From: Shinella lacus
GTDB lineage: Bacteria; Pseudomonadota; Alphaproteobacteria; Rhizobiales; Rhizobiaceae
Assembly: GCF_010994755.1 (NCBI RefSeq)
Contig: NZ_WHSB02000022.1
Coordinates: 31,298-95,297 of the forward strand
Direction: 5' to 3'
DNA length: 64,000 bases
Positions 8,915 to 19,189 of the stretch are shown here, piece after piece. The position numbers and the translations under genes are program-made. A model generated the notes under the pieces. It saw nothing but the letters and a program-made list of their open reading frames with translations. It was not told the DNA's origin and searched no databases. Every line of letters begins with the position of its first letter. Positions within the stretch are counted from its first letter, which is position 1.

Positions 8915-10099
8915 TCAGTGGAACTTCACCGTCTTCATGGCGCCGTTCTCGACCTCCACCTCGCGGTAGGAGCCGGCGCTTTCGCCCTTGCCGATGAACT
9001 CGACCGAGGAACCGCCGACATAGTCGACATCGCCGCCGTCCTTGAGGATCTGCAGGGCCTTGGCGAGCTCGCCCGGATAGATCTTCTCGCCCGGCGCGTT
9101 GACCACATCCATGATCTTGCCCTTGTAGTCCGCAGGCTTTGCGGAACCGGCCGCCTGCATGGCCAGCAGCATGATCGCGGTCGCGTCATAGGTTTCCGGC
9201 ACGAAGGTCGCCGAGCCGTTGATGCCGGCGGCCGTGGTCATCTCCAGGAGCTTGGCAGCGCCTGAATCGTCGGAGCCGGGAAGATCCCCGAAGGCGCCGT
9301 CGATCTGGTTGCCGAACTTCGCGATCAGGCTCTCGCCCCACATGCCGTTCGGGAACACGAATCTGGAGAAGGCGCCGGTATCGAGAACGGTCTGCACGAC
9401 GCCCGCGCCGCCCTGGTCCGCATAACCGGCGACGACGATCGCATCGCCGCCCGCCGAAGCAAGCGCCCCGACTTCCGCCGAATAGTCGCTCTTGCCGTCC
9501 TCATGCGGCGCGCTCAGCGTGATCTTGCCGCCCTGCTTCTCGAAGGCGGCCTGGATGGAGGAGGCGATGCCCTTGCCGTAATCGTTGTTGGTGTAGCTGA
9601 TCGCCGCCGACTTGACGCCGCGCTCCATCATGATCTGCGCGAGGATTTCCCCCTCGCGGGCGTCGGACGGCGCGGTGCGGAAGAACAGGCCCTTGCTGTC
9701 GATGGTCGACAGGCCCGGCGAGGTGGCCGAGGGCGAGATCAGCACCATGCCGTTCGGAATGGCGACATTGGTGAGCACGGCGCTGGCCGCGCCGGAACAG
9801 GTCGGGCCGATGATGCCGGAAACCTGGTCGGAGGTGACGAGCCGCTCCGCCGTCGCGGTGGCGGCTCCCGCGTCGATGCAGGTTTCGTCGCCGCGAACCG
9901 GGACGACCTTCGCCCCGTTCAGGAAAAGGCCGGAATCGCTGACCTCCTTCATCGCCAGCTCGGCGGCCTGCGCCATGGGCGGCGTCAGCGACTCGATCGG
10001 GCCCGTGAAGCCCATCTCGATCCCCACCCTGACGTCCTCGGCCCGGGCGAACCCAGCCAGCGCCAGGCACGACACGGATGCAATGAGAAATCTCTTCAT
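8915..10099 (-). CDS. ABC transporter substrate-binding protein, Liv type
   Basis: 394-residue periplasmic type-I binding protein. The chosen start (MKRFLIASVSC) gives a clean signal peptide with cleavage after GFARA. The mature protein begins DVRVGIEMGFTGPI, typical of the HAAT binding family, and has IIGPTCSGAASAVLTNVAI and TYDATAIMLLA segments. Upstream ATG/GTG codons would spoil the signal peptide. Paired Cys residues near CIDAGAA and PTCSGA may form a disulphide. First gene of the importer operon, divergent from the 2-aminobenzoate-CoA ligase, so an aromatic acid such as anthranilate is the likely ligand (inference). Confidence 0.88.
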   Translation of the reverse strand: MKRFLIASVSCLALAGFARAEDVRVGIEMGFTGPIESLTPPMAQAAELAMKEVSDSGLFLNGAKVVPVRGDETCIDAGAATATAERLVTSDQVSGIIGPTCSGAASAVLTNVAIPNGMVLISPSATSPGLSTIDSKGLFFRTAPSDAREGEILAQIMMERGVKSAAISYTNNDYGKGIASSIQAAFEKQGGKITLSAPHEDGKSDYSAEVGALASAGGDAIVVAGYADQGGAGVVQTVLDTGAFSRFVFPNGMWGESLIAKFGNQIDGAFGDLPGSDDSGAAKLLEMTTAAGINGSATFVPETYDATAIMLLAMQAAGSAKPADYKGKIMDVVNAPGEKIYPGELAKALQILKDGGDVDYVGGSSVEFIGKGESAGSYREVEVENGAMKTVKFH

Positions 10100-10468
10100 G
10101 TTTCTTCTGTTCCCTCTTTTATGCAACGCTTCCGGATTGGCGTGAAATTGCGTTTATGATTGGCGCCGACGCTACACTATGCCGGCCGTTCCGTGCTGTC
10201 CCGGCATCACCTGTTGGAGAAAGTCCCCATTTTTTTGATTTCGGTTTTTTAGGGCGCCGGTCCGCCTCCAATCGAGCCGGCGCGTCTATAGCAATGGCCG
10301 TCACCCGCCGCTTTCGTCAAGCGAGCGGGAAAAAACTTAGGCTTGAAATAATTTTTTGCCTATGAGAGCTTTCCGCGATCAGCCCGGCAAGGCTGGCGGG
10401 ACGAGAGGAAGCGTTCGCGCCGGACCACCAGCCCGGCGCAGCGCAACCGTCATCTCGGGGGAACCACG
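10100..10468. promoter_or_regulatory. Divergent promoter region between importer and CoA ligase
   Basis: 369 bases without a credible gene, between the binding-protein start (minus) and the ligase start (plus). It must hold promoters for both. Two T-rich patches (about 10229-10250 and 10351-10357) stand out against the GC-rich surroundings. At 10336-10354 lies a site sharing GCTTGAAAT with the palindrome in front of the main aminobenzoate operon; it sits inside a larger dyad TAGGC (10339-10343) ... GCCTA (10358-10362). Confidence 0.6.
10336..10362. promoter_or_regulatory. Candidate MarR operator in front of the CoA ligase
   Basis: Shares the core GCTTGAAAT with the 18-base palindrome at 12758-12775 and matches most of its left half. 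It is part of a dyad TAGGC-N15-GCCTA with an inner AAATaATTT palindrome. A good candidate for the site through which the MarR protein at 12205 controls the ligase and possibly the importer. Confidence 0.5.
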
Positions 10469-12088
10469 GTGCTAGGTCCATCTGCCCATATCGACACGTT
10501 CACGCGCGACAACCTGCCGCCGCCGGAGGAATGGCCGGATTTCCTGCTCGACGGCTTCGCTTATCCCGCGCGCATCAATGCCGCAGTCGAACTGACCGAC
10601 CGGATGGTGGAACGCGGCTTCGGCGACCACACGGCCCTGATCGGCAACGGACGCCGGCGCACCTACAAGGAACTGGCCGACTGGACCAGCCGCATCGCCC
10701 ATGCGCTGGTGGAAAATTACGGGCTGGAGCCCGGGAACCGGGTGCTGATCCGCTCGGCCAACAATCCCGCCATGGTCGCCTGCTGGCTGGCCGCCACCAA
10801 GGCCGGTGCCGTCGTCGTCAACACCATGCCGATGCTGCGTGCGGGAGAACTTGCCAAGATTGTCGACAAGGCCGAGATAACGTTGGCGCTGTGCGACACG
10901 CGGCTGATGGAGGAGATGGTGGCCTGCGCCAAGGACAGCGCCTTCCTCAAGCAGGTCGTCGGCTTCGACGGAACCGCCAATCACGACGCCGAACTCGACC
11001 GTATCGCACTCGACAAGTCAGTGCTCTTCAAAGCCGTGAACACGGGCAGCGACGACGTGGCGCTGCTCGGCTTCACCTCCGGCACGACCGGCGTGCCAAA
11101 AGCGACGATGCATTTTCATCGCGACCTCCTGATCATCGCCGATGCCTATGCGAAGGAAGTCTTGCAAGTCACGCCGGACGATATCTTCGTCGGCTCGCCG
11201 CCGCTCGCTTTCACCTTCGGACTCGGCGGCCTTGCGATCTTTCCGCTGCGTTTCGGCGCGGCCGCGACGCTGCTGGAGCACGCCACGCCGCCGAACATGG
11301 TTGAGATCATTGAGAGCTACAGGGCGACAATTTCCTTCACCGCCCCCACCGCCTACCGCGCCATGCTGAAGGCGATGGATGCCGGGGCCGATCTTTCCTC
11401 CCTGCGTGTCGCCATTTCGGCGGGCGAGACGTTGCCCGGCCCCGTCTTCGAGGAATGGACGCAGAAGACCGGCAAGCCGATCCTCGACGGCATCGGCGCC
11501 ACCGAAATGCTGCACATCTTCATTTCCAACCGTTTCGAGGACAGCAAGGCCGCTTCGACCGGAAAACCTGTCGGCGGCTACGAAGCGCGGATCGTCGATG
11601 AGGAAATGCGCGAGGTGCCGTGCGGCGCCGTCGGACGGCTTGCCGTGCGCGGGCCGACCGGCTGCCGCTACATGGCCGATGCACGCCAGCGCGACTATGT
11701 GCGGGACGGCTGGAACCTCACCGGCGACACCTTCCTGCAGGACGAGGACGGATTCTTCCATTTCGCCGCCCGCTCCGACGACTTGATCGTCAGCGCCGGG
11801 TATAACATCGCCGGTCCCGAGGTGGAGGCGGCGCTGCTGACCCATCCCGACGTGCTGGAATGCGCCGTGATAGGCGCCCCGGATGGCGATCGCGGGCAGA
11901 TCGTCGAGGCCCATGTGGTTCTCATCGCCGGAGTGGAACCGGACATGCTGACCGTCAAGCGGTTGCAGGACCACGTCAAGGCGACCATAGCACCGTATAA
12001 ATATCCACGGTCCATCCGGTTTGTGGCGGCGCTACCTAAAACGCAGACCGGCAAAATCCAGCGTTTTCGCCTGCGTACAGACACATGA
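10469..12088 (+). CDS. abmG: 2-aminobenzoate-CoA ligase (benzoate-CoA ligase family)
   Basis: 539-residue acyl-adenylate-forming enzyme, the normal size for aryl-CoA ligases. Predicted to activate anthranilate with ATP and CoA to 2-aminobenzoyl-CoA. Seen: P-loop-like GFTSGTTGVPKATMH near residue 193, the adenylate motif DGIGATEML, ARSDDLIVSAGYNI and the C-terminal catalytic Lys in PKTQTGKIQRF. The start is GTG at 10469, with a CGGGGGAA site before it; MLGPSAHIDTF fits family N-termini. It lies beside MarR and the 2-aminobenzoyl-CoA monooxygenase, the same gene set as in the Azoarcus evansii aminobenzoate clusters. The symbol is by analogy with that system. Confidence 0.88.
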   Translation: MLGPSAHIDTFTRDNLPPPEEWPDFLLDGFAYPARINAAVELTDRMVERGFGDHTALIGNGRRRTYKELADWTSRIAHALVENYGLEPGNRVLIRSANNPAMVACWLAATKAGAVVVNTMPMLRAGELAKIVDKAEITLALCDTRLMEEMVACAKDSAFLKQVVGFDGTANHDAELDRIALDKSVLFKAVNTGSDDVALLGFTSGTTGVPKATMHFHRDLLIIADAYAKEVLQVTPDDIFVGSPPLAFTFGLGGLAIFPLRFGAAATLLEHATPPNMVEIIESYRATISFTAPTAYRAMLKAMDAGADLSSLRVAISAGETLPGPVFEEWTQKTGKPILDGIGATEMLHIFISNRFEDSKAASTGKPVGGYEARIVDEEMREVPCGAVGRLAVRGPTGCRYMADARQRDYVRDGWNLTGDTFLQDEDGFFHFAARSDDLIVSAGYNIAGPEVEAALLTHPDVLECAVIGAPDGDRGQIVEAHVVLIAGVEPDMLTVKRLQDHVKATIAPYKYPRSIRFVAALPKTQTGKIQRFRLRTDT

Positions 12089-12204
12089 CCGGACATTAGC
12101 AAACCCGAGCCGACGTTCGGCCTGTCCAAGCGCGATGAACCTATCTAAAAGACAGGCGATGGATTCCTCCGCGCAGGGCCGGAGGTAGAAACGGACGTTT
12201 GGAA

Positions 12205-12732
12205 ATGACGGCTGACAAGACGCTCGACATCGCGCCGGACTGGGTGGATGGCGAAACCAAGGCGCTGGAAGCACCGCACGATCATCGCGCCGAGTTGCGC
12301 CTCTGGCTGCGGCTTCTCACCTGCTCGACGCTGGTGGAAAGCGAGGTTCGCCGCCGCCTGCGCGAGGAGTTCGACTCGACCCTGCCCCGCTTCGACCTCA
12401 TGGCGCAACTAGAGCGCGCGGCAGACGGCATGGTGCTGGGTGAAGTCTCCAAACGCATGATGGTCTCGCCCGGCAACATCACCGTTCTGGTCGAGCGCCT
12501 GACGGAGAGCGGACACCTGAGTCGCACGACCCTGCCGACCGACCGGCGCGTTCAGATCATCGCGCTCACCCCCTTCGGCCGCGCCGAATTCGAAAAGATG
12601 GCGGCCCGTCACGCCGACTGGATTTCCGACCTTTTCGCCGGTCTCACTCCGAAAGACGGCGGCGTGCTAATGGATGAGCTTGCCAAGCTCAAGCGATCGA
12701 TCATCGCATCTCTCGGCAGGGGCGGCGCCTAG
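12205..12732 (+). CDS. MarR family transcriptional regulator
   Basis: 175-residue winged-helix MarR protein. The DNA-binding core is visible as LGEVSKRMMVSPGNITVLVE followed by the wing LPTDRRVQIIALTPFG. The ATG at 12205 is used; a TTG six bases earlier (12199) is an alternative better placed relative to GGAGG at 12181-12185. It lies between the ligase and the monooxygenase/reductase, on the same strand. MarR proteins in aryl-CoA catabolism are usually repressors released by the CoA thioester, so 2-aminobenzoyl-CoA is a reasonable effector (inference). Candidate operators are at 10336 and 12758. Confidence 0.9.
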   Translation: MTADKTLDIAPDWVDGETKALEAPHDHRAELRLWLRLLTCSTLVESEVRRRLREEFDSTLPRFDLMAQLERAADGMVLGEVSKRMMVSPGNITVLVERLTESGHLSRTTLPTDRRVQIIALTPFGRAEFEKMAARHADWISDLFAGLTPKDGGVLMDELAKLKRSIIASLGRGGA

Positions 12733-12757
12733 CGAAAAAGGCCCGTCCACCCAAAAC

Positions 12758-12775
12758 AATTTTAAGCTTGAAATT
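12758..12775. promoter_or_regulatory. 18-base palindromic operator before the aminobenzoate operon
   Basis: AATTTTAAGCTTGAAATT: palindromic in 8 of 9 base pairs and centred on AAGCTT, directly between the MarR gene and the monooxygenase/reductase gene. Size and symmetry fit a MarR-dimer site, and a related half-site occurs in front of the CoA ligase. Confidence 0.65.
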
Positions 12776-12855
12776 TCTCCGAAACGAGCCCACTCTGCCG
12801 ATCACGGCCGGAGGGTGTACCCTCGACCGCGACACGCAGCCGGGAGGAGAACGAC

Positions 12856-15174
12856 ATGCGGATCGTCTGTATCGGTGGTGGGCCTGCCGGCCTCTATTTC
12901 GCGCTTCTGATGAAACGCCAGCACCCGGAACATCATATCACCGTCGTCGAGCGCAACCGGCCCTTCGACACCTTCGGCTGGGGCGTGGTGTTTTCCGATG
13001 CCACCATGCAGTCGATGCGCCGCTGGGACCCGGAAACGGCCGGGACGATCGAGGACGCCTTCAATCATTGGGACGACATCGAACTCGTCTTCAAGGGCCG
13101 CAAGATCCGCACCACCGGTCACGGCTTCGTCGGCATTGGCCGCAAGAAGATGCTGAACATCCTGCAGGAGCGCTGCCTGGAACTCGGCGTCGAGTTGCTG
13201 TTCGAACGCGACGTGCAGGGCGACGAGGAATTCGCCGACGCCGACCTGATCATCTCCTCGGACGGCGTCAACTCGCGCATCCGCAACAAATACACCGAGG
13301 TCTTCAAGCCGGATATGGTCGTCCGGCCGAACCGCTATATCTGGCTCGGTACCGACAAGCGTTTCGACGCCTTCACCTTCGATTTCCAGCGCACCGAACA
13401 TGGCTGGTTCCAGGCCCATATCTACCGCTTCGACGACAACACCTCGACCTTCATCGTCGAAACCACCGACGAGGTCTTCAAGGCCCACGGCATCGATCAG
13501 ATGGATCAGGACCAATCCATCGCCTTCTGCGAAAAGCTCTTCGCCGAGACGCTCGACGGCCACAGCCTGATGACCAATGCACGGCATATGCGCGGCTCGG
13601 CCTGGCTGAATTTCGGCCGGCTGATCTGCGAGAAGTGGAGCCATTTCAACGGCAACAGCCACGTCGTGCTGATGGGCGACAGCGCCCACACCGCCCATTT
13701 CGCTATCGGTTCCGGCACCAAGCTCGCCATCGACGATGCGATCGAGCTGACGCGGCAATTCGATATTTTCGGCCATGACAAGGCCTCCATCCCCGCCGTG
13801 CTCGCAGCCTATGAGGAGGTGCGCCGCGTCGATGTCGCCCGCATCCAGAATGCCGCACGCAATGCCATGGAATGGTTTGAGGTGGTCGGCACGCGATATG
13901 CCGACACGCTGGAGCCGGAGCAGTTCATGTATTCGATGCTGACCCGCTCGCAGCGCATCAGCCACGAGAACCTGCGCCTGCGCGACAAGGATTGGCTCGA
14001 GGGTTTCGAGCGCTGGTTTGCCGAGCGCGCCGGGGCAGAGCCTACGGCAAACGGCGCAGTGCCCCCGCCGATGTTTACGCCGTTCAAGCTGCGCGGCATG
14101 ACCCTCAGGAACCGCATCGTGGTTTCGCCGATGGCGATGTATTCGGCGACCGACGGCGTGCCGAACGATTTCCATCTCGTCCATCTCGGTGCCCGCGCGA
14201 TGGGTGGCGCGGCGCTGGTCTTCCCGGAGATGACTTGCGTTTCAGCCGATGGCCGCATCACCCCCGGCTGCCTCGGTCTCTGGAACGACGAGCAGCAGCA
14301 GGGTTTCAAGCGCATCGTCGATTTCGTGCATCACCAGACGCCGGCCAAGATCGGCATCCAGATCGGCCATGCCGGCCGCAAGGGCGCGACGAAACTTGCC
14401 TGGGAGGGTATCGACCAGCCCTTGAGCGAAGGCGGCTGGCCACTGATGTCGGCCTCTGCCCTGCCCTATCTCGCCCATTCGCAGACGCCGCGCGAAATGA
14501 CCCGCGCGGATATGGACCGGATCGTCGCGGATTTCGTACAGGCCGCCAAGCGCGCCCGCGATCTGGGCTTCGATATCCTCGAACTGCATGCCGCCCACGG
14601 CTACCTGCTGTCGAGCTTCCTGTCGCCGCTCACCAACCGGCGCACTGACGAATACGGTGGCAGCCACGAAAACCGTGCCCGCTTCCCGCTCGAAGTCTTC
14701 CATGCCATCCGCAAGGTCTGGCCCGAGGACAAGCCGATTTCCGTACGCCTCTCGACCCATGACTGGCATGAGGGCGGCAACACGCCGGAGGATGCGGCAA
14801 TCTTCGCCCGCATGTTCAAGGAAGCCGGTGCCGATATGATCGATTGCTCTTCGGGGCAGGTGGTGAAGGAGGAAAAGCCGGTCTATGGCCGCCTGTTCCA
14901 GACGCCGTTCTCCGACAAGATCCGCAACGAAATCCAGGTGCCGACCATCGCCGTCGGCGCGATTTCCGAGGCCGATCACGCCAATTCGATCATTGCCGCC
15001 GGCCGCGCCGATCTCTGCGCTGTCGCCCGCCCGCATCTGGCCGACCCGTCCTTCGTCATGCACGAGGCGGCGAAGATCGGCTATGACGCCCAGCCCTGGC
15101 CGAAGCAGTATCATTCGGCCCGCGGCCAATATGTGAACAACCTCGCGCGCGCCGCAACGGCAGGCAAGCCATGA
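12856..15174 (+). CDS. abmA: 2-aminobenzoyl-CoA monooxygenase/reductase (fused flavoprotein)
   Basis: 772-residue fusion. Residues 1 to about 390 are a PHBH-type FAD monooxygenase: [15 protein letters not shown] dinucleotide motif at the N-terminus and [18 protein letters not shown] near 275. Residues from about 410 on are an old yellow enzyme domain starting [20 protein letters not shown], with [20 protein letters not shown] and [13 protein letters not shown]. This architecture is that of 2-aminobenzoyl-CoA monooxygenase/reductase, which hydroxylates and then reduces the ring without classical ring cleavage; databases often call it bifunctional salicylyl-CoA 5-hydroxylase/oxidoreductase. First gene of a coupled nine-gene operon; its stop overlaps the SDR ATG. 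Symbol by analogy with A. evansii. Confidence 0.9.
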   Translation: MRIVCIGGGPAGLYFALLMKRQHPEHHITVVERNRPFDTFGWGVVFSDATMQSMRRWDPETAGTIEDAFNHWDDIELVFKGRKIRTTGHGFVGIGRKKMLNILQERCLELGVELLFERDVQGDEEFADADLIISSDGVNSRIRNKYTEVFKPDMVVRPNRYIWLGTDKRFDAFTFDFQRTEHGWFQAHIYRFDDNTSTFIVETTDEVFKAHGIDQMDQDQSIAFCEKLFAETLDGHSLMTNARHMRGSAWLNFGRLICEKWSHFNGNSHVVLMGDSAHTAHFAIGSGTKLAIDDAIELTRQFDIFGHDKASIPAVLAAYEEVRRVDVARIQNAARNAMEWFEVVGTRYADTLEPEQFMYSMLTRSQRISHENLRLRDKDWLEGFERWFAERAGAEPTANGAVPPPMFTPFKLRGMTLRNRIVVSPMAMYSATDGVPNDFHLVHLGARAMGGAALVFPEMTCVSADGRITPGCLGLWNDEQQQGFKRIVDFVHHQTPAKIGIQIGHAGRKGATKLAWEGIDQPLSEGGWPLMSASALPYLAHSQTPREMTRADMDRIVADFVQAAKRARDLGFDILELHAAHGYLLSSFLSPLTNRRTDEYGGSHENRARFPLEVFHAIRKVWPEDKPISVRLSTHDWHEGGNTPEDAAIFARMFKEAGADMIDCSSGQVVKEEKPVYGRLFQTPFSDKIRNEIQVPTIAVGAISEADHANSIIAAGRADLCAVARPHLADPSFVMHEAAKIGYDAQPWPKQYHSARGQYVNNLARAATAGKP

Positions 15175-15941
15175 GCCGCCGCCACGCTTTCGTGACCGGT
15201 GCCGGCAGCGGCATCGGCAAGGCGATCGCGCTGGCGCTCGCCGCCGATGGCCATGTGGTGAGCCTAGCCGGGCGGCGGGCCGCGCAGCTTCAGGCCGTGC
15301 AGGATGAAATCCTCACGACGGGTGGCGAAGCCTTCGTCCATGATGGTTTCGACGTGACCGACGCGGCCACCATCGAACGCGGTATCGCGGCAGCGATTGC
15401 CTCTGCGGGGGAGATTGCCGTGCTCGTCAATTGCGCCGGCGAAGCCCCCTCCGCACCCTTCGAAAAGACCGACCCGGCGCTCTGGAGCCATGTACTCTCC
15501 ATCAACTTGACCGGCGTCTTTCTGGTAACGCAGGCCGCACTTGCCTCGGTGCGCCGCGCCGGAAACGGCCGCGTCATCAATGTCGCGAGCACCGCCGGTC
15601 TTACCGGCTATGCCTATGTCTCGGCCTATTGCGCCTCCAAGCACGGCGTCATCGGCCTGACGCGGGCGCTTGCGCTGGAACTGGCGCGCACCGACGTCAC
15701 GGTCAACGCCGTCTGCCCCGGCTTCACCGATACGCCGCTCATCGACGGGGCGCTCGACACGATCAGCGAAAAGACCGGCCGCTCGCGCGAGGAAGCCCGC
15801 GCCAGCCTTGCCCGTTCCAATCCGCAGGGACGGCTGGTGGCGCCTGACGAGGTGGCGCACACCGTCCTCTGGCTCGCCTCGGAAAAGGCGACCGCCATCA
15901 CCGGCCAGGCCATCGCAGTGGCCGGCGGCGAAATTCTTTGA
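15171..15941 (+). CDS. SDR family NAD(P)-dependent oxidoreductase
   Basis: 256-residue short-chain dehydrogenase, typical length. Seen: TGAGSGIG cofactor motif at residues 9-16, NCAGE in place of NNAG, the catalytic YCASKHG (Tyr-x3-Lys) preceded by a Ser in the VASTAG region, and a C-terminal [13 protein letters not shown]. The ATG overlaps the monooxygenase stop (ATGA). Likely oxidises or reduces a hydroxy/oxo cyclohexene-carboxyl-CoA intermediate made by the preceding enzyme (inference from operon position). Confidence 0.9.
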   Translation: MSRRHAFVTGAGSGIGKAIALALAADGHVVSLAGRRAAQLQAVQDEILTTGGEAFVHDGFDVTDAATIERGIAAAIASAGEIAVLVNCAGEAPSAPFEKTDPALWSHVLSINLTGVFLVTQAALASVRRAGNGRVINVASTAGLTGYAYVSAYCASKHGVIGLTRALALELARTDVTVNAVCPGFTDTPLIDGALDTISEKTGRSREEARASLARSNPQGRLVAPDEVAHTVLWLASEKATAITGQAIAVAGGEIL

Positions 15942-15952
15942 AGGAAGAGACG

Positions 15953-16795
15953 ATGACGAACCCCATGCAGGCCAAGAAGCGCCCCTTCAAGAACCACAAG
16001 GCCAAACACTTCCTGTTCGAAACCGATGCCGACGGCCGGGTCGCGACGATCACGCTCAACCGCCCGGACAAGAAAAACCCGCTGACCTTCGAAAGCTATG
16101 AGGAGCTCGGCGATCTCTTCCGGTCGCTCGCCCGCGCCAGCGACGTGCGCGCCGTGGTGCTGACGGGTGCCGCCGGCAATTTCTCCTCCGGTGGCGATGT
16201 GTTCGAAATCATCGAGCCGCTGACCAGCATGGCGATGCCGGACCTGCTCGACTTCACCCGCATGACGGGCGAGCTGGTGCGCCAGATCCGCGCCTGCCCG
16301 CAGCCGGTGATTGCCGCCATCGACGGCATCTGCGCCGGTGCCGGCGCCATTCTGGCCATGGCCGCCGATTTCCGGGTGGCGACGCCGGAGGCGAAGACCG
16401 CCTTTCTCTTCACCCGCGTCGGGCTTGCCGGGGCGGATATGGGCGCCTGCGGCATTCTCCCCCGCATCATCGGCCAGGGCCGCGCCGCCGAACTTCTGTT
16501 TACCGGCCGGGTGATGACCGCGGTCGAAGGCCATGCCTGGGGCTTCTACAATACCCTTCATAACCGCGATGCGCTGCTGGCTGAGGCGCAGAAATTCGCC
16601 CGCACTGTCGCCGACGGTCCCTGGTTTGCCCATGCCATGACCAAGACGATGCTCGATCAGGAATGGGCGATGGGCATCGACCAGCTGATCGAGGCGGAAG
16701 CGCAGGCGCAGGCGATCTGCATGGCGACCGGGGATTTCCGCCGTGCCTTCGAGGCCTTCGCCGCCAAGACGAAACCGGTCTTCGAGGGGAATTGA
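15953..16795 (+). CDS. Enoyl-CoA hydratase/isomerase family protein
   Basis: 280-residue crotonase-fold enzyme. Oxyanion-hole segments [12 protein letters not shown] and [20 protein letters not shown] are visible, followed by [18 protein letters not shown]; the usual Glu positions are partly replaced (AGADMG), so it could be a hydratase, isomerase or ring hydrolase. ATG at 15953 with GGAAGAGA seven bases before. It lies 11 bases after the SDR. Expected to act on an alicyclic or ring-opened CoA ester in the aminobenzoate pathway. Confidence 0.87.
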   Translation: MTNPMQAKKRPFKNHKAKHFLFETDADGRVATITLNRPDKKNPLTFESYEELGDLFRSLARASDVRAVVLTGAAGNFSSGGDVFEIIEPLTSMAMPDLLDFTRMTGELVRQIRACPQPVIAAIDGICAGAGAILAMAADFRVATPEAKTAFLFTRVGLAGADMGACGILPRIIGQGRAAELLFTGRVMTAVEGHAWGFYNTLHNRDALLAEAQKFARTVADGPWFAHAMTKTMLDQEWAMGIDQLIEAEAQAQAICMATGDFRRAFEAFAAKTKPVFEGN

Positions 16796-16797
16796 CC

Positions 16798-17979
16798 ATG
16801 CACGCTGCCGCGCGAGCGCCGACCCGCGACCACCTCGACTGGCCGTTTTTCGACGAAAGCCACCGCGCCCTTGCGGCGGAAATCGATAGCTTCGTCGCCA
16901 ATGGCGGTCTTGGCGATATCGACCACGGCGATGCCGATGCCGCCTGCCGGCAGCTGGTGGCGGCGCTCGGAAAGGCCGGCCTGTTGCGCCACTGCGTGCC
17001 GAAGGCATTTGGCGGCGTCAGCGAGGCGATCGACAGCCGGGCGCTTTGCCTGCTGCGCGAAACGCTTGCCTATGCCGATGGCCTCGCCGATTTCGCGCTC
17101 GCCATGCAGGGGCTAGGCACCGGCGCGATCAGCCTTTCCGGCTCCGATGCGCTGAAGGAAAAGGTGCTGCCGAAGGTCGCGCGCGGCGAATGGATTTCCG
17201 CCTTCGCCCTTTCCGAACCCGATGCCGGCTCGGATGTCGCGGCCATGGCCTGTGCCGCCCGCCGCGAAGGCGACGACTTCATTCTCGACGGCGAGAAGAC
17301 CTGGATTTCCAACGGCGGCATCGCCGATGTCTACACGGTCTTTGCCCGCACCGGCGAAGCGCCGGGCACGCGCGGCATCTCCGCCTTCGTCGTTTTTGCC
17401 GATACGCCCGGCTTCAGTATTGCCGAGCGCATCGAGCCGATCGCGCCGCATCCGCTGGCCCGTATCCGCTTCGACAATTGCCGCATTCCAGCCTCGCAGC
17501 TTCTCGGCAGCCCCGGCGAAGGCTTCAAGATCGCCATGCGCACGCTCGATATCTTCCGCCCCTCGGTTGCCGCCGCCGCCACCGGCTTTGCCCGCCGGGC
17601 GCTGGACGAGGCCGTCGCCCACGCCAAGAGCCGGAAAATGTTCGGCGCAACGCTCTCCGACCTGCCGACCGCGCAAAGCACGCTGGGCGAGATGGCGACC
17701 GCCATCGATGCCGCGGCACTCCTCACCTGCCGCACCGCCTGGAAGCGCGATGTGCAGAAGCAGCCGACGACGCGCGAGGCCGCCATGGCCAAGATGACGG
17801 CGACGGAAAACGCCCAATGGGTGATTGACCAGGCACTGCAGCTTTTCGGCGGCCGTGGCGTGCGTGTCGGCGAGATCACCGAGCGGCTTTACCGCGAGAT
17901 CCGCGCTTTGCGCATCTACGAGGGTGCGACCGAAGTTCAGAAACTGATCATCGGCCGCGAGTTGATGAAGACACGATAA
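16798..17979 (+). CDS. Acyl-CoA dehydrogenase family protein
   Basis: 393-residue FAD acyl-CoA dehydrogenase, normal length. Seen: [15 protein letters not shown] and [15 protein letters not shown] in the middle domain, and [20 protein letters not shown] and [16 protein letters not shown] at the C-terminus, where the family's catalytic Glu lies. The start is two bases after the preceding stop. It is followed by a second, glutaryl-CoA-type dehydrogenase, so this one probably oxidises an alicyclic or longer CoA ester upstream of it. Confidence 0.9.
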   Translation: MHAAARAPTRDHLDWPFFDESHRALAAEIDSFVANGGLGDIDHGDADAACRQLVAALGKAGLLRHCVPKAFGGVSEAIDSRALCLLRETLAYADGLADFALAMQGLGTGAISLSGSDALKEKVLPKVARGEWISAFALSEPDAGSDVAAMACAARREGDDFILDGEKTWISNGGIADVYTVFARTGEAPGTRGISAFVVFADTPGFSIAERIEPIAPHPLARIRFDNCRIPASQLLGSPGEGFKIAMRTLDIFRPSVAAAATGFARRALDEAVAHAKSRKMFGATLSDLPTAQSTLGEMATAIDAAALLTCRTAWKRDVQKQPTTREAAMAKMTATENAQWVIDQALQLFGGRGVRVGEITERLYREIRALRIYEGATEVQKLIIGRELMKTR

Positions 17980-17993
17980 AGGGAGGGATCACT

Positions 17994-19181
17994 ATGCACG
18001 GTTCGAAAGCGTCGTTCGATTGGCAGGACCCATTCGATCTGGAAGCGCAGCTCACCGAAGAAGAGCGCATGGTGCGCCATACCGCCCGCGGCTATGCCGA
18101 GGACCGGCTGCTGCCGCGCGTGCAGGAGGCCTTCCGCCATGAAAAGACCGATCCCTCGATCTTCGCCGAAATGGGCGAACTCGGCCTGCTCGGCCCGACC
18201 GTCAGCGAGGAATACGGCGGCGCGGGACTGAACTACGTCTCCTACGGCCTGATCGCCCGCGAAATCGAGCGCATCGACAGCGGCTACCGCTCGATGATGA
18301 GCGTGCAGTCTTCCCTCGTGATCGTGCCGATCTACACCTTCGGCAGCGAGGCGCAGAAGCGCAAATACCTGCCACCGCTGATCGCCGGCACCAAGATCGG
18401 CTGCTTCGGCCTGACGGAACCCGACCATGGCTCCGATCCCGGCTCGATGCTGACTCGCGCCAAAAAGGTCGATGGTGGCTATCTCCTGAACGGCTCCAAG
18501 ACCTGGATTTCCAATTCGCCGATCGCCGATATCTTCGTCGTCTGGGCGAAAACCCCGGATGGCCTGATCCGCGGCTTCATCCTCGAAAAGGGCTGGAAGG
18601 GGCTGAGCGCACCGGCGATCTACGGCAAGGTCGGGCTGCGCGCCTCGATCACCGGCCAGATCGTCATGGACGACGTCTTCGTGCCGGAAGAAAACCTGCT
18701 GCCGGATGTCACCGGCCTGAAGGGGCCTTTCACCTGCCTCAACTCCGCCCGCTTCGGCATCGCCTGGGGGGCGCTCGGGGCCGCCGAATCCTGCTATGAG
18801 ACGGCGCGGCAGTATGTCATCGACCGCAAGCAGTTCGGCCGGCCGCTCGCCGCCAATCAGCTGATCCAGAAAAAGCTCGCCGACATGGCGACGGAAATCA
18901 GCCTAGGCTTGCAGGCCTGCCTGCGTCTTGGCCGCATGAAGGACGAGGGCAATCCGCCCGTCGAGCTGACCTCGATCGTCAAGCGCAACTCCTGCGGCAA
19001 GGCGCTCGATATCGCCCGTGCCGCCCGCGACATGCTCGGCGGCAACGGCATCTCGGACGAATTCCCGGTCGCCCGCCATCTCGTCAATCTCGAAGTCGTC
19101 AATACCTATGAGGGAACGCATGACATCCATGCGCTAATCCTCGGCCGCGCCATCACCGGCATCGCCGCCTTCGCGAATTGA
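17994..19181 (+). CDS. gcdH: Glutaryl-CoA dehydrogenase
   Basis: 395 residues, the length of bacterial GcdH. Oxidatively decarboxylates glutaryl-CoA to crotonyl-CoA and CO2. Strong family marks: [19 protein letters not shown] at the N-terminus, [32 protein letters not shown], the [20 protein letters not shown] segment, and [12 protein letters not shown] with [18 protein letters not shown] at the C-terminus carrying the catalytic Glu. GGGAGG precedes the ATG. Its presence inside the aminobenzoate operon suggests the pathway leaves as glutaryl-CoA or a close relative, and crotonyl-CoA would be handled by the FadJ-like and thiolase genes downstream. Confidence 0.92.
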   Translation: MHGSKASFDWQDPFDLEAQLTEEERMVRHTARGYAEDRLLPRVQEAFRHEKTDPSIFAEMGELGLLGPTVSEEYGGAGLNYVSYGLIAREIERIDSGYRSMMSVQSSLVIVPIYTFGSEAQKRKYLPPLIAGTKIGCFGLTEPDHGSDPGSMLTRAKKVDGGYLLNGSKTWISNSPIADIFVVWAKTPDGLIRGFILEKGWKGLSAPAIYGKVGLRASITGQIVMDDVFVPEENLLPDVTGLKGPFTCLNSARFGIAWGALGAAESCYETARQYVIDRKQFGRPLAANQLIQKKLADMATEISLGLQACLRLGRMKDEGNPPVELTSIVKRNSCGKALDIARAARDMLGGNGISDEFPVARHLVNLEVVNTYEGTHDIHALILGRAITGIAAFAN

Positions 19182-19189
19182 GGCCGGCG

